From contig NZ_FNPW01000002.1 in NCBI RefSeq assembly GCF_900107395.1, positions 548,720-612,719 on the forward strand: a DNA stretch of 64,000 bases, given 5' to 3'. The translations under genes were made by a program, and so were the position numbers. Under the pieces are notes generated by a model. It ran no database searches, was not told where the DNA came from, and saw nothing but the letters and a program-made list of their open reading frames with translations. Positions 1-10,611 of this stretch are shown in pieces (position 1 is the stretch's first letter; every line of letters begins with the position of its first letter). The DNA comes from Pseudomonas sp. NFIX28 (lineage in GTDB: Bacteria; Pseudomonadota; Gammaproteobacteria; Pseudomonadales; Pseudomonadaceae).

Positions 1-75
1 GGCGCCGGCGTGTTCTTCACGCAGGCGTACGGCTTCGGTGAGCCAGAGTTTTTGCAGTGGGGTCAAAGCTGTCAC
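1..75 (-). CDS. DUF2868 domain-containing protein, N-terminal 25 residues only
   Basis: The first 75 bases read on the minus strand as an open frame from a GTG at 75 and run off the window edge. The visible start is VTALTPLQKLWLTEAVRLRE, which I recognise from the beginning of Pseudomonas DUF2868 membrane proteins that sit next to folA and a GTPase/DUF3482 gene. A GGA about 7 bases upstream of the GTG is the only plausible ribosome binding site. Divergent from folA, with about 96 bases between the two starts. Function is unknown; family assignment rests on 25 residues and gene position. Confidence 0.6.
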   Translation of the reverse strand, partial: MTALTPLQKLWLTEAVRLREEHAGA

Positions 76-171
76 ACGTCATTCCATTGCTCAAATGAGC
101 GCTGAGCATAACCGCTGTGGCGCTGGTCGGGGTACGTTGCGGGGCACCGAGCCTCTGGTATCCTCGCCGGC

Positions 172-684
172 ATGAAAAAATCTCTCCCTCTCAGCCTGAT
201 CGCGGCGCTCGGTGAAAACCGCGTGATCGGCGTCGACAACAGCATGCCCTGGCACTTGCCGGGGGATTTCAAATACTTCAAGGCCACCACCCTGGGCAAG
301 CCGATCATCATGGGTCGCAAGACCTGGGATTCGCTGGGGCGGCCATTGCCGGGGCGGCTGAATATCGTGGTCAGTCGCCAGGCCGACTTGCGGCTCGAAG
401 GCGCCGAGGTGTACCCGTCGCTGGAAGCCGCGGTGGCGCGTGCCGAGGAGTGGGCGCTGGAGCAGGGTGTCGCCGAGCTGATGCTGATCGGCGGGGCGCA
501 ACTGTATGCCCAGGGCCTGGAGCAGGCCGATCGTCTGTACCTGACGCGCGTGGCGCTGAGCCCGGAGGGCGATGCGTGGTTTCCAGAGTTCGATCAGCAG
601 CAGTGGAAACTGGTGTCGAACGTGCCGAACCCGGCGGAAGGCGACAAGCCGGCCTACAGCTTCGAGGTGTGGGAGAAGCGTTAA
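172..684 (+). CDS. folA: Dihydrofolate reductase
   Basis: Reduces dihydrofolate to tetrahydrofolate with NADPH in the cytoplasm and is the trimethoprim target. The 170-residue length is typical of chromosomal DHFR. The substrate-binding segment MPWHLPGDFKYFK is present at residues 25-37, with the catalytic acid at Asp32 (equivalent to E. coli Asp27), followed by the cofactor motif GRKTWDS at 49-55 and IGGAQLY near 109-115. The start is ATG at 172; upstream Shine-Dalgarno is weak. The gene is monocistronic, divergent from the DUF2868 gene, and ends at a REP pair shared with the convergent tcyP. Confidence 0.97.
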   Translation: MKKSLPLSLIAALGENRVIGVDNSMPWHLPGDFKYFKATTLGKPIIMGRKTWDSLGRPLPGRLNIVVSRQADLRLEGAEVYPSLEAAVARAEEWALEQGVAELMLIGGAQLYAQGLEQADRLYLTRVALSPEGDAWFPEFDQQQWKLVSNVPNPAEGDKPAYSFEVWEKR

Positions 685-688
685 AAGC

Positions 689-780
689 ATCGCGGGCAAG
701 CTCCGCTCCTACGGGGCCGAGGTCGAATCACATGAGGTGATCAACTCGGGATCCGTAGGAGCGAGGCTTGCCCGCGATGA
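689..780. repeat. Inverted REP pair (family A, GGGC type)
   Basis: Two copies of the Pseudomonas REP core in opposite orientation: ATCGCGGGCAAGC...GCTCCTACGG at 689-714 and CCGTAGGAGCGAGGCTTGCC...GAT at 753-780. They flank about 38 bases and lie between the convergent ends of folA and tcyP, so the transcript can fold into a long hairpin that may terminate or stabilise both messages. The first copy has a one-base difference (GCTCC for GCCTC). Confidence 0.9.
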
Positions 781-800
781 CGTTCTAAAGGTCGCAGCCC

Positions 801-2192
801 TTAAGCCTGCGCCAGCTCCGCATGCGCATCGGCATCAAGCTTTTTCTTATCGGTCTGCTGCATGACCTGGCTGGTGATCGCACCGGCGGTCATCGAACCG
901 CTGACGTTCAGCGCGGTGCGGCCCATGTCGATCAGCGGCTCCACCGAAATCAGCAGCGCCACCAAAGACACCGGCAAGCCCATGGCCGGCAGCACGATCA
1001 GCGCGGCGAACGTCGCGCCACCGCCTACCCCGGCCACCCCGGCCGAACTCAAGGTCACAATCGCCACCAGGGTCGCGATCCACAACGGGTCCAGCGGGTT
1101 GATGCCCACGGTTGGGGCGACCATGACCGCGAGCATGGCCGGGTACAAGCCGGCGCAGCCGTTCTGGCCGATGGTCGCGCCGAACGAGGCGGCGAAGCTG
1201 GCGATGGACTGCGGAATGCCCAGGCGGCTGGTCTGCGCCTCGATGCTCAGCGGAATGGTCGCGGCGCTGGAGCGGCTGGTGAAGGCGAACGTCAGCACCG
1301 GCCAGATCTTGCGGAAGAAGCGCAGCGGGTTGATCCCGGCCAGCGACACCAGCAGGCCGTGGACCACGAACATCAGGCCCAGGCCGATGTACGACACCAC
1401 CACGAAACTACCGAGCTTGATGATGTCCTGCAGGTTGGAACTGGCGACCACCTTGGTCATCAGCGCCAGCACGCCGTAAGGCGTCAGCTTCATCACCAGG
1501 CGCACCAGGCGGGTGACCCAGGCTTGCAGGGTGTCGATGGCGTTGACCACTTTCTGGCCCTTGTCGGCGTCATCCTTGAGCAGCTGCAGGGCAGCGATGC
1601 CGAGGAAGGCGGCGAAGATCACCACGCTGATGATCGAGGTCGGCTTGGCCCGGGCCAGGTCGGCGAAGGGGTTCTGCGGAATGAACGACAGCAGCAGCTG
1701 CGGGATATTCAGGTCGGCGACCTTGCCCGCGTAGTCGCTCTGGATCACTTGCAGGCGAGCCATTTCCTGGGTCCCGGCCACCAGCCCTTCGGCGGTGAGG
1801 CCGAACAGGTTGGTCAGAGCGATGCCGATCAGCGCGGCAATCGCGGTGGTGAACAGCAGGGTGCCGATGGTCAGGAAGCTGATCTTGCCCAGGGACGAGG
1901 CGTTGTGCAGGCGCGCCACGGCGCTGAGGATCGAGGCGAACACCAGCGGGATCACGATCATCTGCAGCAACTGCACATAACCGTTGCCCACCAGGTCGAA
2001 CCAGCCGATGGAGGTTTTCAGGATGGGGTTGCCGGCACCGTAGATGCTGTGCAGGGCAACGCCGAAGGCCACGCCCAGCACCAGCGCCAGCAGGACCTTC
2101 TTGGCCAGGCTCCAGGTGGTGTGACGGGTTTGTGCCAGGCCCAGCAGCAAGGCGAGGAACACCAGCAGATTGAGGATCAGCGGCAGGTTCAT
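801..2192 (-). CDS. tcyP: L-cystine symporter, TcyP/YdjN type
   Basis: Inner-membrane cystine uptake carrier of the dicarboxylate/amino-acid:cation symporter family. The 463-residue length equals that of E. coli YdjN/TcyP and the start [20 protein letters not shown] followed by [14 protein letters not shown] is diagnostic. About eight hydrophobic segments and the re-entrant serine-rich motif [13 protein letters not shown] (near residue 300) and the [15 protein letters not shown] segment typical of the family are visible. Imported cystine feeds sulphur metabolism; family members are often under CysB control. An inverted repeat 66 bases upstream of the start (2258-2282) could be part of its control region. 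Monocistronic. Confidence 0.9.
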   Translation of the reverse strand: MNLPLILNLLVFLALLLGLAQTRHTTWSLAKKVLLALVLGVAFGVALHSIYGAGNPILKTSIGWFDLVGNGYVQLLQMIVIPLVFASILSAVARLHNASSLGKISFLTIGTLLFTTAIAALIGIALTNLFGLTAEGLVAGTQEMARLQVIQSDYAGKVADLNIPQLLLSFIPQNPFADLARAKPTSIISVVIFAAFLGIAALQLLKDDADKGQKVVNAIDTLQAWVTRLVRLVMKLTPYGVLALMTKVVASSNLQDIIKLGSFVVVSYIGLGLMFVVHGLLVSLAGINPLRFFRKIWPVLTFAFTSRSSAATIPLSIEAQTSRLGIPQSIASFAASFGATIGQNGCAGLYPAMLAVMVAPTVGINPLDPLWIATLVAIVTLSSAGVAGVGGGATFAALIVLPAMGLPVSLVALLISVEPLIDMGRTALNVSGSMTAGAITSQVMQQTDKKKLDADAHAELAQA

Positions 2193-2257
2193 TAAGGCTC
2201 CATAAGACTTGTGCCAATCGCTTATGACTGCGATTGCGAACCGGCAAGCCTAACAGC

Positions 2258-2282
2258 TTGATATCTAATGAATTAATATCAA
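2258..2282. promoter_or_regulatory. Inverted repeat in the tcyP-pchP divergent region
   Basis: TTGATAT at 2258-2264 and ATATCAA at 2276-2282 form a perfect 7-base inverted repeat with an 11-base AT-rich spacer inside the 240-base space between divergent tcyP and pchP. This is the most AT-rich part of the region. It could be an operator or simply promoter DNA; the regulator is not identifiable from sequence. Confidence 0.4.
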
Positions 2283-2432
2283 AAACGCATGGCGACTGTC
2301 GTTTTTGGAATAAGCAGCTGACGCTCAGGCGCATGTCGGTGACGGAATCAGGACGCGCACGGTCGCGCACAGGCGAGGATTGTCATGGCGATTTGTTAGC
2401 GTCGAACTCTTTAAATCAGGGAGAAAACGCCG

Positions 2433-3488
2433 ATGAAACTCGCTCCGAAATTTCTGGTTGCCGCACTCTGCCTGGGCCTTGCCGGCCAGGTTCTCGCCAC
2501 CGACTTGAAGCACTGGCCCGCGGACCAGGCCAAGCAACTGGACGCGATGATCGCGGCCAATGCCAACAAGGGTAACTACGCGGTGTTCGACATGGACAAC
2601 ACCAGTTACCGCTACGACCTGGAAGAGTCGCTGCTGCCATTCATGGAGAACAAGGGCCTGATCACCCGCGAGAGCCTCGACCCCTCCCTGAAGCTGATGC
2701 CGTTCAAGGACACCGCCGAGCATAAGGAAAGTCTGTTCAGCTATTACTACCGCCTCTGTGAAATCGACGACATGGTCTGCTACCCCTGGGTGGCGCAGGT
2801 GTTTTCCGGCTTCACCCTCAAGGAGCTCAAGGGTTATGTCGACGAGTTGATGGCTTCGGGCAAGCCGGTGCCGGCCACCTATTTCGAAGGCGACGTGGTC
2901 AAGAACACCGAGATCAACCCGCCGAAAATCTTCACCGGCCAGAAAGAGCTGTACAACAAGCTGATGGAGAACGGCATCGAGGTCTACGTGATGACCGCCG
3001 CCTCCGAAGAGCTGGTGCGCATGGTCGCCTCCGATCCGAAGTACGGCTACAACGTCAAGCCGCAGAACGTCATTGGCGTGACCACCCTGCTCAAGGACCG
3101 CAAGACCGGCGAGCTGACCACCGCGCGCAAGCAGATCACCGATGGCAAATATGACGAGAAGGCCAACCTCGGCCTGGAACTGACCCCTTACCTGTGGACG
3201 CCGGCGACCTGGATGGCTGGCAAGCACGCGGCGATCCTGACTTACATCGACGAGTGGAAAAAACCGGTGCTGGTGGGCGGCGACACCCCGACCAGCGACG
3301 GCTACATGCTGTTCCACGGGGTCGACGTGGCCAAGGGCGGCATCCACTTGTGGGTCAACCGCAAGGACAAATACATGGACCAGATCAACGGCATGATGGC
3401 CAAGCATGCAGCGGCCCAGGCCAAGGAAGGGTTGCCGGTGACGGCGGACAAGAACTGGGTGATCGTCAAGCCGCAAGACATTCAGTAG
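2433..3488 (+). CDS. pchP: Periplasmic phosphorylcholine phosphatase (HAD family)
   Basis: Hydrolyses phosphorylcholine, released from host or plant phospholipids by phospholipase C, to choline and phosphate in the periplasm. A 22-residue signal peptide (cleavage after VLA at 20-22) is followed by a HAD fold. Motif I DMDNT lies at 53-57, which is residue 31-35 of the mature protein, exactly as in P. aeruginosa PchP; motif II is MTAAS near 191-195 and motif III is GGDTPTSD near 285-292. Length 351 matches the family. A clear GGGAGAAAA ribosome binding site precedes ATG 2433. In P. aeruginosa the gene is induced by choline metabolites through GbdR; no such site was recognised here with certainty. 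Confidence 0.88.
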   Translation: MKLAPKFLVAALCLGLAGQVLATDLKHWPADQAKQLDAMIAANANKGNYAVFDMDNTSYRYDLEESLLPFMENKGLITRESLDPSLKLMPFKDTAEHKESLFSYYYRLCEIDDMVCYPWVAQVFSGFTLKELKGYVDELMASGKPVPATYFEGDVVKNTEINPPKIFTGQKELYNKLMENGIEVYVMTAASEELVRMVASDPKYGYNVKPQNVIGVTTLLKDRKTGELTTARKQITDGKYDEKANLGLELTPYLWTPATWMAGKHAAILTYIDEWKKPVLVGGDTPTSDGYMLFHGVDVAKGGIHLWVNRKDKYMDQINGMMAKHAAAQAKEGLPVTADKNWVIVKPQDIQ

Positions 3489-3503
3489 GAATGGGTTGAA
3501 TCA

Positions 3504-3553
3504 ATCGCGGGCAAGCCTCGCTCCTACGGGCGGCGATCCGGCTTGCCCGCGAT
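3504..3553. repeat. REP element, one full and one shortened copy
   Basis: A full family A copy AATCGCGGGCAAGCCTCG...CCTACGG at 3504-3529 is followed at 3535-3553 by a shortened opposite copy CCGGCTTGCCCGCGATA that has lost the GTAGGAGCGA half. Sits directly downstream of pchP. Confidence 0.85.
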
Positions 3554-3584
3554 AGGCCTCGCAGAGGCCGATCTCCAGGCAAAA

Positions 3585-3612
3585 AAATGCCCCGCACTTG
3601 GCGGGGCATTTT
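3585..3612. terminator. Bidirectional terminator between pchP and ilvD
   Basis: AAATGCCCCGC and GCGGGGCATTTT form a strong GC-rich stem around the loop ACTTG, with A-tracts on the left and T-tracts on the right, so it works as an intrinsic terminator in both directions. It lies 17 bases beyond the ilvD stop and downstream of the REP at the pchP end. Confidence 0.85.
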
Positions 3613-3629
3613 CATTCAGCGGCTGGCAA

Positions 3630-5471
3630 TCACAGGCCGTCGAGCATGGCCTTGTTGCGTACCGCGCCCTTGTCGGCGCTGGTGGCCAGCAGGGCATAGG
3701 CTTTCAGTGCGGTGGTCACCTTGCGTGGGCGTTTTTCCACCGGCTTCCAGCCTTTCTTGTCCTGCTCGACCCGGCGGGCAGCCAGTTCTTCGTCGCTGAC
3801 CAACAGGTTGATCGAGCGGTTCGGAATGTCGATCAGCACCTTGTCGCCGTCCTGCACCAGGCCGATGGCGCCGCCCGCGGCGGCTTCCGGCGAGGCGTGG
3901 CCGATGGACAGGCCCGAGGTGCCGCCGGAGAAGCGGCCGTCGGTCAGCAGGGCGCAGGCTTTGCCCAGGCCCTTGGACTTCAGGTACGAGGTCGGGTAGA
4001 GCATTTCCTGCATGCCCGGGCCGCCTTTCGGGCCTTCGTAGCGAATGATGACGATGTCGCCTTCCTTCACTTCGTCGGCGAGGATGCCGCGCACCGCGCT
4101 GTCCTGGCTTTCGAAGATCTTCGCGTTGCCTTCGAAGACGTGGATCGACTCGTCGACGCCGGCGGTCTTCACCACGCAGCCGTCCAGGGCGATGTTGCCG
4201 TACAGCACGGCCAGGCCGCCTTCTTTCGAGTAGGCATGCTCGACGCTGCGGATGCAGCCGTTTTCACGGTCGTCGTCGAGGGTTTCCCAACGGGTCGACT
4301 GGCTGAATGCGGTCTGGGTCGGGATGCCGGCCGGGCCTGCCTTGAAGAAGTGGTGCACCGCTTCGTCGTTGGTCTGGGTGATGTCCCACTTGGCGATGGC
4401 TTCTTCCATGCTGCGGCTGTGCACGGTCGGCAGGTCGGTGTGCAGCAGGCCGCCGCGGGCCAGGGAGCCGAGGATGCTGAAGATGCCGCCGGCGCGGTGC
4501 ACGTCTTCCATGTGGTACTTCTGGATGTTCGGCGCGACCTTGCACAGTTGCGGCACGCTGCGGGACAGGCGGTCGATGTCGCGCAGGTCGAAATCGATCT
4601 CGGCTTCCTGGGCGGCGGCCAGCAGGTGCAGGATGGTGTTGGTCGAACCGCCCATGGCGATGTCGAGCATCATGGCGTTCTCGAACGCCTTGAAGTTGGC
4701 GATGTTGCGCGGCAGTACCGACTCGTCGTTCTCGCCGTAGTAACGCTTGCACAGCTCGACGATGGTGCGGCCGGCCTGCAGGAACAGCTGCTCGCGGTCG
4801 CTGTGGGTGGCCAGGGTCGAACCGTTGCCCGGCAGGGCCAGGCCCAGGGCCTCGGTCAGGCAGTTCATCGAGTTGGCGGTGAACATGCCGGAGCAGGAAC
4901 CGCAGGTCGGGCAGGCGCTGCGCTCGTATTCCGCGACCTTCTCGTCAGAAGCGCTGGAATCGGCGGCGATCACCATGGCGTCGACCAGGTCGAGGCCGTG
5001 GGCGGCGAGTTTGGTCTTGCCGGCCTCCATCGGGCCGCCGGAGACGAAGATCACCGGGATGTTCAGGCGCAGGGCGGCCATCAACATGCCGGGGGTGATC
5101 TTGTCGCAGTTGGAGATGCAGACGATGGCGTCGGCGCAGTGGGCGTTGACCATGTACTCCACGGAGTCGGCGATGATCTCGCGGCTCGGCAGCGAATACA
5201 GCATGCCGTCGTGGCCCATGGCGATGCCGTCGTCCACGGCGATGGTGTTGAATTCCTTGGCTACGCCACCGGCGCGTTCGATTTCGCGGGCGACCAGCTG
5301 GCCCAGGTCCTTGAGGTGCACGTGGCCCGGTACGAACTGGGTGAAGGAGTTGGCAATGGCGATGATCGGCTTCTTGAAGTCGTCATCTTTCATCCCCGTG
5401 GCGCGCCACAGTGCGCGGGCGCCGGCCATGTTGCGGCCGTGGGTGGATGTTTTCGAGCGGTAATCAGGCAT
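3630..5471 (-). CDS. ilvD: Dihydroxy-acid dehydratase
   Basis: Fe-S enzyme that dehydrates 2,3-dihydroxy-isovalerate and -methylvalerate, the third step of valine and isoleucine synthesis. Length 613 fits the family. Seen: N-terminal [20 protein letters not shown], cluster-binding motifs [12 protein letters not shown] and [16 protein letters not shown], and the C-terminal [16 protein letters not shown]. The ATG at 5471 follows a GGAGTG ribosome binding site. Transcribed alone and ends at the shared terminator. Confidence 0.97.
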   Translation of the reverse strand: MPDYRSKTSTHGRNMAGARALWRATGMKDDDFKKPIIAIANSFTQFVPGHVHLKDLGQLVAREIERAGGVAKEFNTIAVDDGIAMGHDGMLYSLPSREIIADSVEYMVNAHCADAIVCISNCDKITPGMLMAALRLNIPVIFVSGGPMEAGKTKLAAHGLDLVDAMVIAADSSASDEKVAEYERSACPTCGSCSGMFTANSMNCLTEALGLALPGNGSTLATHSDREQLFLQAGRTIVELCKRYYGENDESVLPRNIANFKAFENAMMLDIAMGGSTNTILHLLAAAQEAEIDFDLRDIDRLSRSVPQLCKVAPNIQKYHMEDVHRAGGIFSILGSLARGGLLHTDLPTVHSRSMEEAIAKWDITQTNDEAVHHFFKAGPAGIPTQTAFSQSTRWETLDDDRENGCIRSVEHAYSKEGGLAVLYGNIALDGCVVKTAGVDESIHVFEGNAKIFESQDSAVRGILADEVKEGDIVIIRYEGPKGGPGMQEMLYPTSYLKSKGLGKACALLTDGRFSGGTSGLSIGHASPEAAAGGAIGLVQDGDKVLIDIPNRSINLLVSDEELAARRVEQDKKGWKPVEKRPRKVTTALKAYALLATSADKGAVRNKAMLDGL

Positions 5472-5779
5472 GGAGCACTCCGGGCGGCTAAATCAGGTAA
5501 CAAATGGGGAGTGAGCTTCTATTGACCCCTGGAACACTCAGAAATGGCCGTGTGTCCTGAAGCTGCTGATGACGCCGCGGGATCGCCGCGCGCCTCAGCC
5601 TGAGCTCATAAACCCGCCGGGGGATGACTGGCGATGAATCTCGCGATTCTACACCGCTGGCGGCAGGAAGGAATGCCGTGGCCGCTCTACGGCGTCGATT
5701 GCCTGGAGACCGAATGGCGCAACCAGCGATCGGGGACTGGTTTAGACTCGCCGGCCTTCGATCTTCCAATGGAGCTGGA
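5472..5779. other. Divergent intergenic region ilvD / membrane protein gene
   Basis: About 308 bases without a convincing gene. On the minus strand TAGAAT at 5651-5646 is a possible -10 box for ilvD, giving a leader of about 170 bases. On the plus strand TTTAGACT near 5741 could be a -10 for the membrane protein gene. No leader peptide rich in branched-chain codons and no attenuator hairpin with a T-run was recognised. Confidence 0.35.
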
Positions 5780-6343
5780 ATGTCCGCGACGCTGCAATCT
5801 TTGAAGTTCTACCTTGTTGTTGGCCTGCTACAGGGCCTGCTGTTGATGTGGACCGTCCTTTATAGCGGCGGGTCCGGTGTGGCCATGGCCGCGTTGGCGG
5901 CTGCCATGCTGGTGGGTGGCATGCAGCTGCAACTGCTGGCCGAGCAACGACGCCAGCCGCGGGTCTGGATCGCCACACTGCTGGTGGCGCTGGGTGCGGC
6001 GGGGCTGGTGTGGGGCTGCCGTGGCTTGCCCGCCACCGCGGGTGTGGGGTTGGGCGTGATGGCCGGCCTGCTGTTGATGACCCTGCTCAGTGCCACGCTG
6101 CTGCGGGGGCGTGCCGAGCTGTGGCGACGCCTGCTGGCTAACGGTGCCTGGGTGCTGCTGGCTTTGCCGATGCCGTGGCTGGTGCAGTGGCTGCTCAAGT
6201 TATGGATTCAGCACCGACACCTCGACCCGTTCAAGAGCGGGTTTCTGTCCCTGGCGTTTTTTGCCGCTCCGACCCTGGCGTTCTCCGGCGCCCTGTTTCT
6301 CGGTTCTTTATGGCGCGCGCGCCGTCGGGCACCGCTCGCTTGA
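5780..6343 (+). CDS. Hypothetical inner-membrane protein, 187 residues
   Basis: The open frame begins upstream, but the ATG at 5780 preceded by GGAG at 5771-5774 gives a protein starting MSATLQSLKFYLVVGLLQGL, a natural start for a polytopic membrane protein. About five hydrophobic segments follow (residues roughly 9-28, 34-52, 62-80, 84-103, 113-135) and a last pair near 155-180 ending in a positive tail. No motif or family was recognised. Lies between ilvD and rlmI, alone in its orientation. The gene is probably real because it has a membrane-protein composition and a good ribosome binding site; its role is unknown. Confidence 0.7.
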   Translation: MSATLQSLKFYLVVGLLQGLLLMWTVLYSGGSGVAMAALAAAMLVGGMQLQLLAEQRRQPRVWIATLLVALGAAGLVWGCRGLPATAGVGLGVMAGLLLMTLLSATLLRGRAELWRRLLANGAWVLLALPMPWLVQWLLKLWIQHRHLDPFKSGFLSLAFFAAPTLAFSGALFLGSLWRARRRAPLA

Positions 6344-6421
6344 GCGCTGAATCTTGAGGGAGGAGGGGGCAATCGGCTTGGGCGCTCCTTGCCGCGTGGG
6401 GCAAGGGGCGTCCGGTCAGGC

Positions 6422-7618
6422 TCAGCTGTTAGGCAGCAGGCGGCAGGTGATGCTCTTGATGTAGCGGGTTTCCGGGATGGCCGGGTGCACCGGATGGTCC
6501 GGGCCCTGGCCGCCGCGTTCCAGCAGCTGGATATTGCGGTCCAGATGGCGGGCGCTGGTGAGCAGGATGTTCTGCAGGTCGTCTTCGGGCAGGTGCATCG
6601 AGCACGATGCGCTGACCAGGATGCCGTCCTTGCTGAGCAGGCGCATGGCCTGTTCGTTCAGGCGGCGGTAGGCGCCTTCGCCGTTCTTCAGGTCTTTCTT
6701 GCGTTTGATGAAGGCGGGCGGGTCGGCCACGATCACGTCGAAACGCTCTTCGGCGGCCTTGAGTTCCTTCAGGGCTTCGAACACGTCGCCTTCGATGCAG
6801 GTGACTTTCTCGGCGATGCCGTTGAGCGCGGCGTTGCGCTCGACACCGTCAAGGGCGAAGCCCGAGGCGTCGACGCAGAACACTTCGCTGGCACCGAAGG
6901 CGCCGGCCTGCACGCCCCAGCCACCGATGTAGCTGAACAGGTCCAGCACGCGCTTGCCCTTGGCGTAAGGCGCCAGGCGGGCGCGGTTCATGCGGTGGTC
7001 GTAGAACCAGCCGGTCTTCTGGCCTTCCATCACCGGGGCTTCGAACTTCACGCCGTTCTCTTCCAGGGCGACCCACTCCGGCACCAGGCCGAACACGGTT
7101 TCCACGTAGCGGTTGAGGCCTTCGGCGTCACGCGCGGCGGAGTCGTTCTTGAACAGGATGCCGCTTGGCTTGAGGACCTGGACCAGCGCGGCGATCACGT
7201 CGTCCTTGTGCTGTTCCATGGTCGCCGAAGCCAGCTGCACGACGAGGATGTCGCCGAAACGGTCGACCACCAGGCCTGGCAGCAGGTCGGAGTCGCCGTA
7301 GACCAGGCGGTAGAACGGCTTGTCGAACAGGCGCTCGCGCAGCGACAGGGCCACGTTCAGGCGGTGCACCAGCAGCGACTTGTCCAGCGCCAGCTTGGCG
7401 TCGCGCGACAGCAGGCGGGCGCAGATCAGGTTGTTCGGGCTCATGGCGACGACGCCCAGCGGCTTGCCGCCGGCGGCTTCCAGCACTGCCTGGTCGCCTG
7501 CCTTGAAGCCGTGGAGTGGGGTGGCGGCTACATCGATTTCGTTGCTGTAGACCCACAGGTGGCCGGCGCGCAGGCGGCGATCGGCGTTGGCTTTGAGGCG
7601 CAGGCTTGGCAGGGACAT
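6422..7618 (-). CDS. rlmI: 23S rRNA (cytosine1962-C5)-methyltransferase
   Basis: SAM-dependent methyltransferase modifying 23S rRNA C1962 in the E. coli family member. The frame is open further upstream, but the start chosen at 7618 gives MSLPSLRLKANADRRLRAGH and a 398-residue protein, the usual length. An N-terminal PUA RNA-binding domain (about 1-75) is followed by the Rossmann fold with VLDLFSYIGGWG (SAM site), VADPPAF and the SASCSMH segment holding the catalytic cysteine. Monocistronic, convergent with the membrane protein gene upstream and divergent from the HDOD gene. Confidence 0.9.
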   Translation of the reverse strand: MSLPSLRLKANADRRLRAGHLWVYSNEIDVAATPLHGFKAGDQAVLEAAGGKPLGVVAMSPNNLICARLLSRDAKLALDKSLLVHRLNVALSLRERLFDKPFYRLVYGDSDLLPGLVVDRFGDILVVQLASATMEQHKDDVIAALVQVLKPSGILFKNDSAARDAEGLNRYVETVFGLVPEWVALEENGVKFEAPVMEGQKTGWFYDHRMNRARLAPYAKGKRVLDLFSYIGGWGVQAGAFGASEVFCVDASGFALDGVERNAALNGIAEKVTCIEGDVFEALKELKAAEERFDVIVADPPAFIKRKKDLKNGEGAYRRLNEQAMRLLSKDGILVSASCSMHLPEDDLQNILLTSARHLDRNIQLLERGGQGPDHPVHPAIPETRYIKSITCRLLPNS

Positions 7619-7794
7619 GACGTCGCTCCGGAAAAAAGAGCGGGAGTATAACGTGTTGCGCTCGCCGAGAGGCCGGCGAGTGGATATGTGGCGCCTCCAG
7701 TGGACCCGCCCGCTGCTGTCGTAAAGTTCCTCGGGGGTGGTCATGGGCGCCGTTTTAAGGGTTAGAATCGCCGCCTAGCCCAGAGTGCGTATCT

Positions 7795-8673
7795 ATGTCC
7801 CAAGCGATATCCCAAGAGCTTTCCGCCGAGCAGATCCAACAGGCCCTGCAAGGCATCAGCGTGCCGCCCCAACCGCAAATCATGGTGGATTTGCAGATGG
7901 AGCAATACATGCCCGACCCTGACCTGGAAATGATCGCCAAGCTGATCTCCCAGGACCCGGGCCTTTCCGGCGCGCTGCTGAAAATCGTCAACTCGCCGTA
8001 TTACGGGTTGAGCAACAAGATTGCCTCGATCCAGCGCGCGGTGAACCTGCTGGGCAGCCGTTCGATCATCAACCTGATCAACGCGCAGTCGATCAAGGGC
8101 GAGATGAGCGACGAAACCATCGTCACCCTCAACCGTTTCTGGGACACCGCCCAGGATGTGGCGATGACCTGCCTGACCCTGGCCAAGCGCACCGGCGTGC
8201 AAGCAGTCGATGAAGCCTATGCCCTGGGCCTGTTCCACGATTGCGGCGTGCCGCTGATGCTCAAGCGCTTCCCCAATTACATGACGGTGCTGGAAGAGGC
8301 CTATGCCAGCGCCGGCCCGGAAAACCGTGTGGTGGATACGGAAAACCGCGCGTTCAACACCAACCACGCGGTGGTCGGTTATTACACGGCCAAGTCCTGG
8401 CGCCTGCCGGAACACGTGACCAATGCCATCGCCAATCACCACAACGCCCTGGCGATTTTCAGCGACGAGTCGTCGCGCAACAGCCAGCTGAAGAACCTGC
8501 TGGCGATCCTGAAGATGGCCGAGCATATCTGCGCGTCCTACCGGGTGCTGGGCAATCAGGTCGACGACCATGAGTGGAACAGCATTGGCCACCTGATCCT
8601 CGATTACGTCGGCCTGTCCGACTACGACTTCGAGAACCTCAAGGAAACCGTGCGCGAGCTGGGCGCGCACTGA
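7795..8673 (+). CDS. HDOD domain signalling protein
   Basis: A 292-residue single-domain HDOD protein (HD-related output domain), a cytoplasmic signalling family found beside GGDEF/EAL and chemotaxis functions in Pseudomonas. The domain covers about residues 20-220 with VPPQPQIMVDLQMEQY at its start, DPGLSGALLKIVNSPYYG in the first half and ALGLFHDCGVPLML, where HD of a true phosphohydrolase would be, in the second. The strict HD metal motif is present only as HDCG, so hydrolase activity is doubtful. It lies 33 bases upstream of mutM in the same direction and may be co-transcribed. Confidence 0.85.
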   Translation: MSQAISQELSAEQIQQALQGISVPPQPQIMVDLQMEQYMPDPDLEMIAKLISQDPGLSGALLKIVNSPYYGLSNKIASIQRAVNLLGSRSIINLINAQSIKGEMSDETIVTLNRFWDTAQDVAMTCLTLAKRTGVQAVDEAYALGLFHDCGVPLMLKRFPNYMTVLEEAYASAGPENRVVDTENRAFNTNHAVVGYYTAKSWRLPEHVTNAIANHHNALAIFSDESSRNSQLKNLLAILKMAEHICASYRVLGNQVDDHEWNSIGHLILDYVGLSDYDFENLKETVRELGAH

Positions 8674-8706
8674 TTCCCGACCACGTAGCGAGCACACGAG
8701 GCGCAC

Positions 8707-9519
8707 ATGCCTGAATTACCGGAAGTCGAAACCACCCGGCGCGGTATCGCGCCGCACCTGGAAGGGCAGCGCGTCAGCCGCGTGATCGTGCGCGACCGGC
8801 GCCTGCGCTGGCCGATTCCGGAAGACCTCGATGTGCGCCTGTCCGGCCAGCAGATCGTCAAGGTCGAGCGTCGCGCCAAGTACCTGTTGATCAATGCCGA
8901 AGTCGGCACGCTGATCAGCCACCTGGGCATGTCCGGCAACCTGCGCCTGGTAGAGGTCGGCTTGCCGGCGGCCAAGCACGAGCACGTCGACATCGAGCTG
9001 GAGTCCGGCCTGGCCCTGCGCTACACCGACCCGCGGCGCTTTGGCGCGATGCTCTGGAGCCTGGACCCGCTCAACCACGAACTGCTGATTCGCCTGGGGC
9101 CGGAGCCGCTGACCGACCTGTTCGACGGCGAGCGCCTGTATCAGCTGTCGCGGGGGCGTTCGATGGCGGTCAAGCCGTTCATCATGGACAACGCGGTGGT
9201 GGTGGGGGTGGGCAACATCTACGCGACCGAAGCGCTGTTCGCCGCCGGCATCGACCCGCGTCGCGAAGCCAAGGGGATTTCCCGGGCGCGCTACCTGAAG
9301 CTGGCGATCGAGATCAAGCGCATCCTGGCCGCGGCCATCGAGCGCGGCGGTACCACCCTGCGCGACTTTATCGGCGGCGACGGGCAGCCGGGCTATTTCC
9401 AGCAGGAACTGTTCGTCTACGGGCGCGGTGGGGAGCACTGCAAGGTCTGCGGCACGGGGCTGCGGGAAATCAAGCTGGGGCAGCGTGCGAGCGTGTATTG
9501 CCCTAAATGCCAGAGCTGA
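8707..9519 (+). CDS. mutM: Formamidopyrimidine-DNA glycosylase
   Basis: Removes 8-oxoguanine and ring-opened purines from DNA and nicks the abasic site. The N-terminal PELPEVE carries the catalytic Pro2 and Glu3 after Met removal. [11 protein letters not shown], the NIYATEALF helix of the helix-two-turn-helix and the C-terminal zinc finger ([10 protein letters not shown] and CPKC, last 30 residues) are all present. Length 270 is normal. Follows the HDOD gene by 33 bases. Confidence 0.97.
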   Translation: MPELPEVETTRRGIAPHLEGQRVSRVIVRDRRLRWPIPEDLDVRLSGQQIVKVERRAKYLLINAEVGTLISHLGMSGNLRLVEVGLPAAKHEHVDIELESGLALRYTDPRRFGAMLWSLDPLNHELLIRLGPEPLTDLFDGERLYQLSRGRSMAVKPFIMDNAVVVGVGNIYATEALFAAGIDPRREAKGISRARYLKLAIEIKRILAAAIERGGTTLRDFIGGDGQPGYFQQELFVYGRGGEHCKVCGTGLREIKLGQRASVYCPKCQS

Positions 9520-9524
9520 AAAGC

Positions 9525-9586
9525 TTCGCGGGCAAGCCTCGCTCCTACCAATGCGAAACCTGTAGGAGCGAGGCTTGCCCGCGATA
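9525..9586. repeat. Inverted REP pair (family A)
   Basis: TTCGCGGGCAAGCCTCGC...CTAC at 9525-9549 and TGTAGGAGCGAGGCTTGCC...GATA at 9561-9586 with only 11 bases between. Together they can form a stem of more than 20 base pairs between the convergent ends of mutM and the ferredoxin gene, and may act as the transcript end for both. Confidence 0.92.
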
Positions 9587-9607
9587 ATCGCGCCGCATAC
9601 TTCCGAT

Positions 9608-10583
<976 letters not shown>

Positions 10584-10611
10584 CTATAGACGACAAGAAT
10601 AAACGGCTTTT

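Noticed and set aside
3543..5525. Open frame of 660 codons on the plus strand opposite ilvD
   Set aside because: Antisense shadow of ilvD; low-complexity Gly/Ala/Val/Gln translation and no ribosome binding site.
8241..8573. 110-codon plus-strand frame inside the HDOD gene
   Set aside because: Out-of-frame shadow in the same strand; arginine-rich translation without a start signal.
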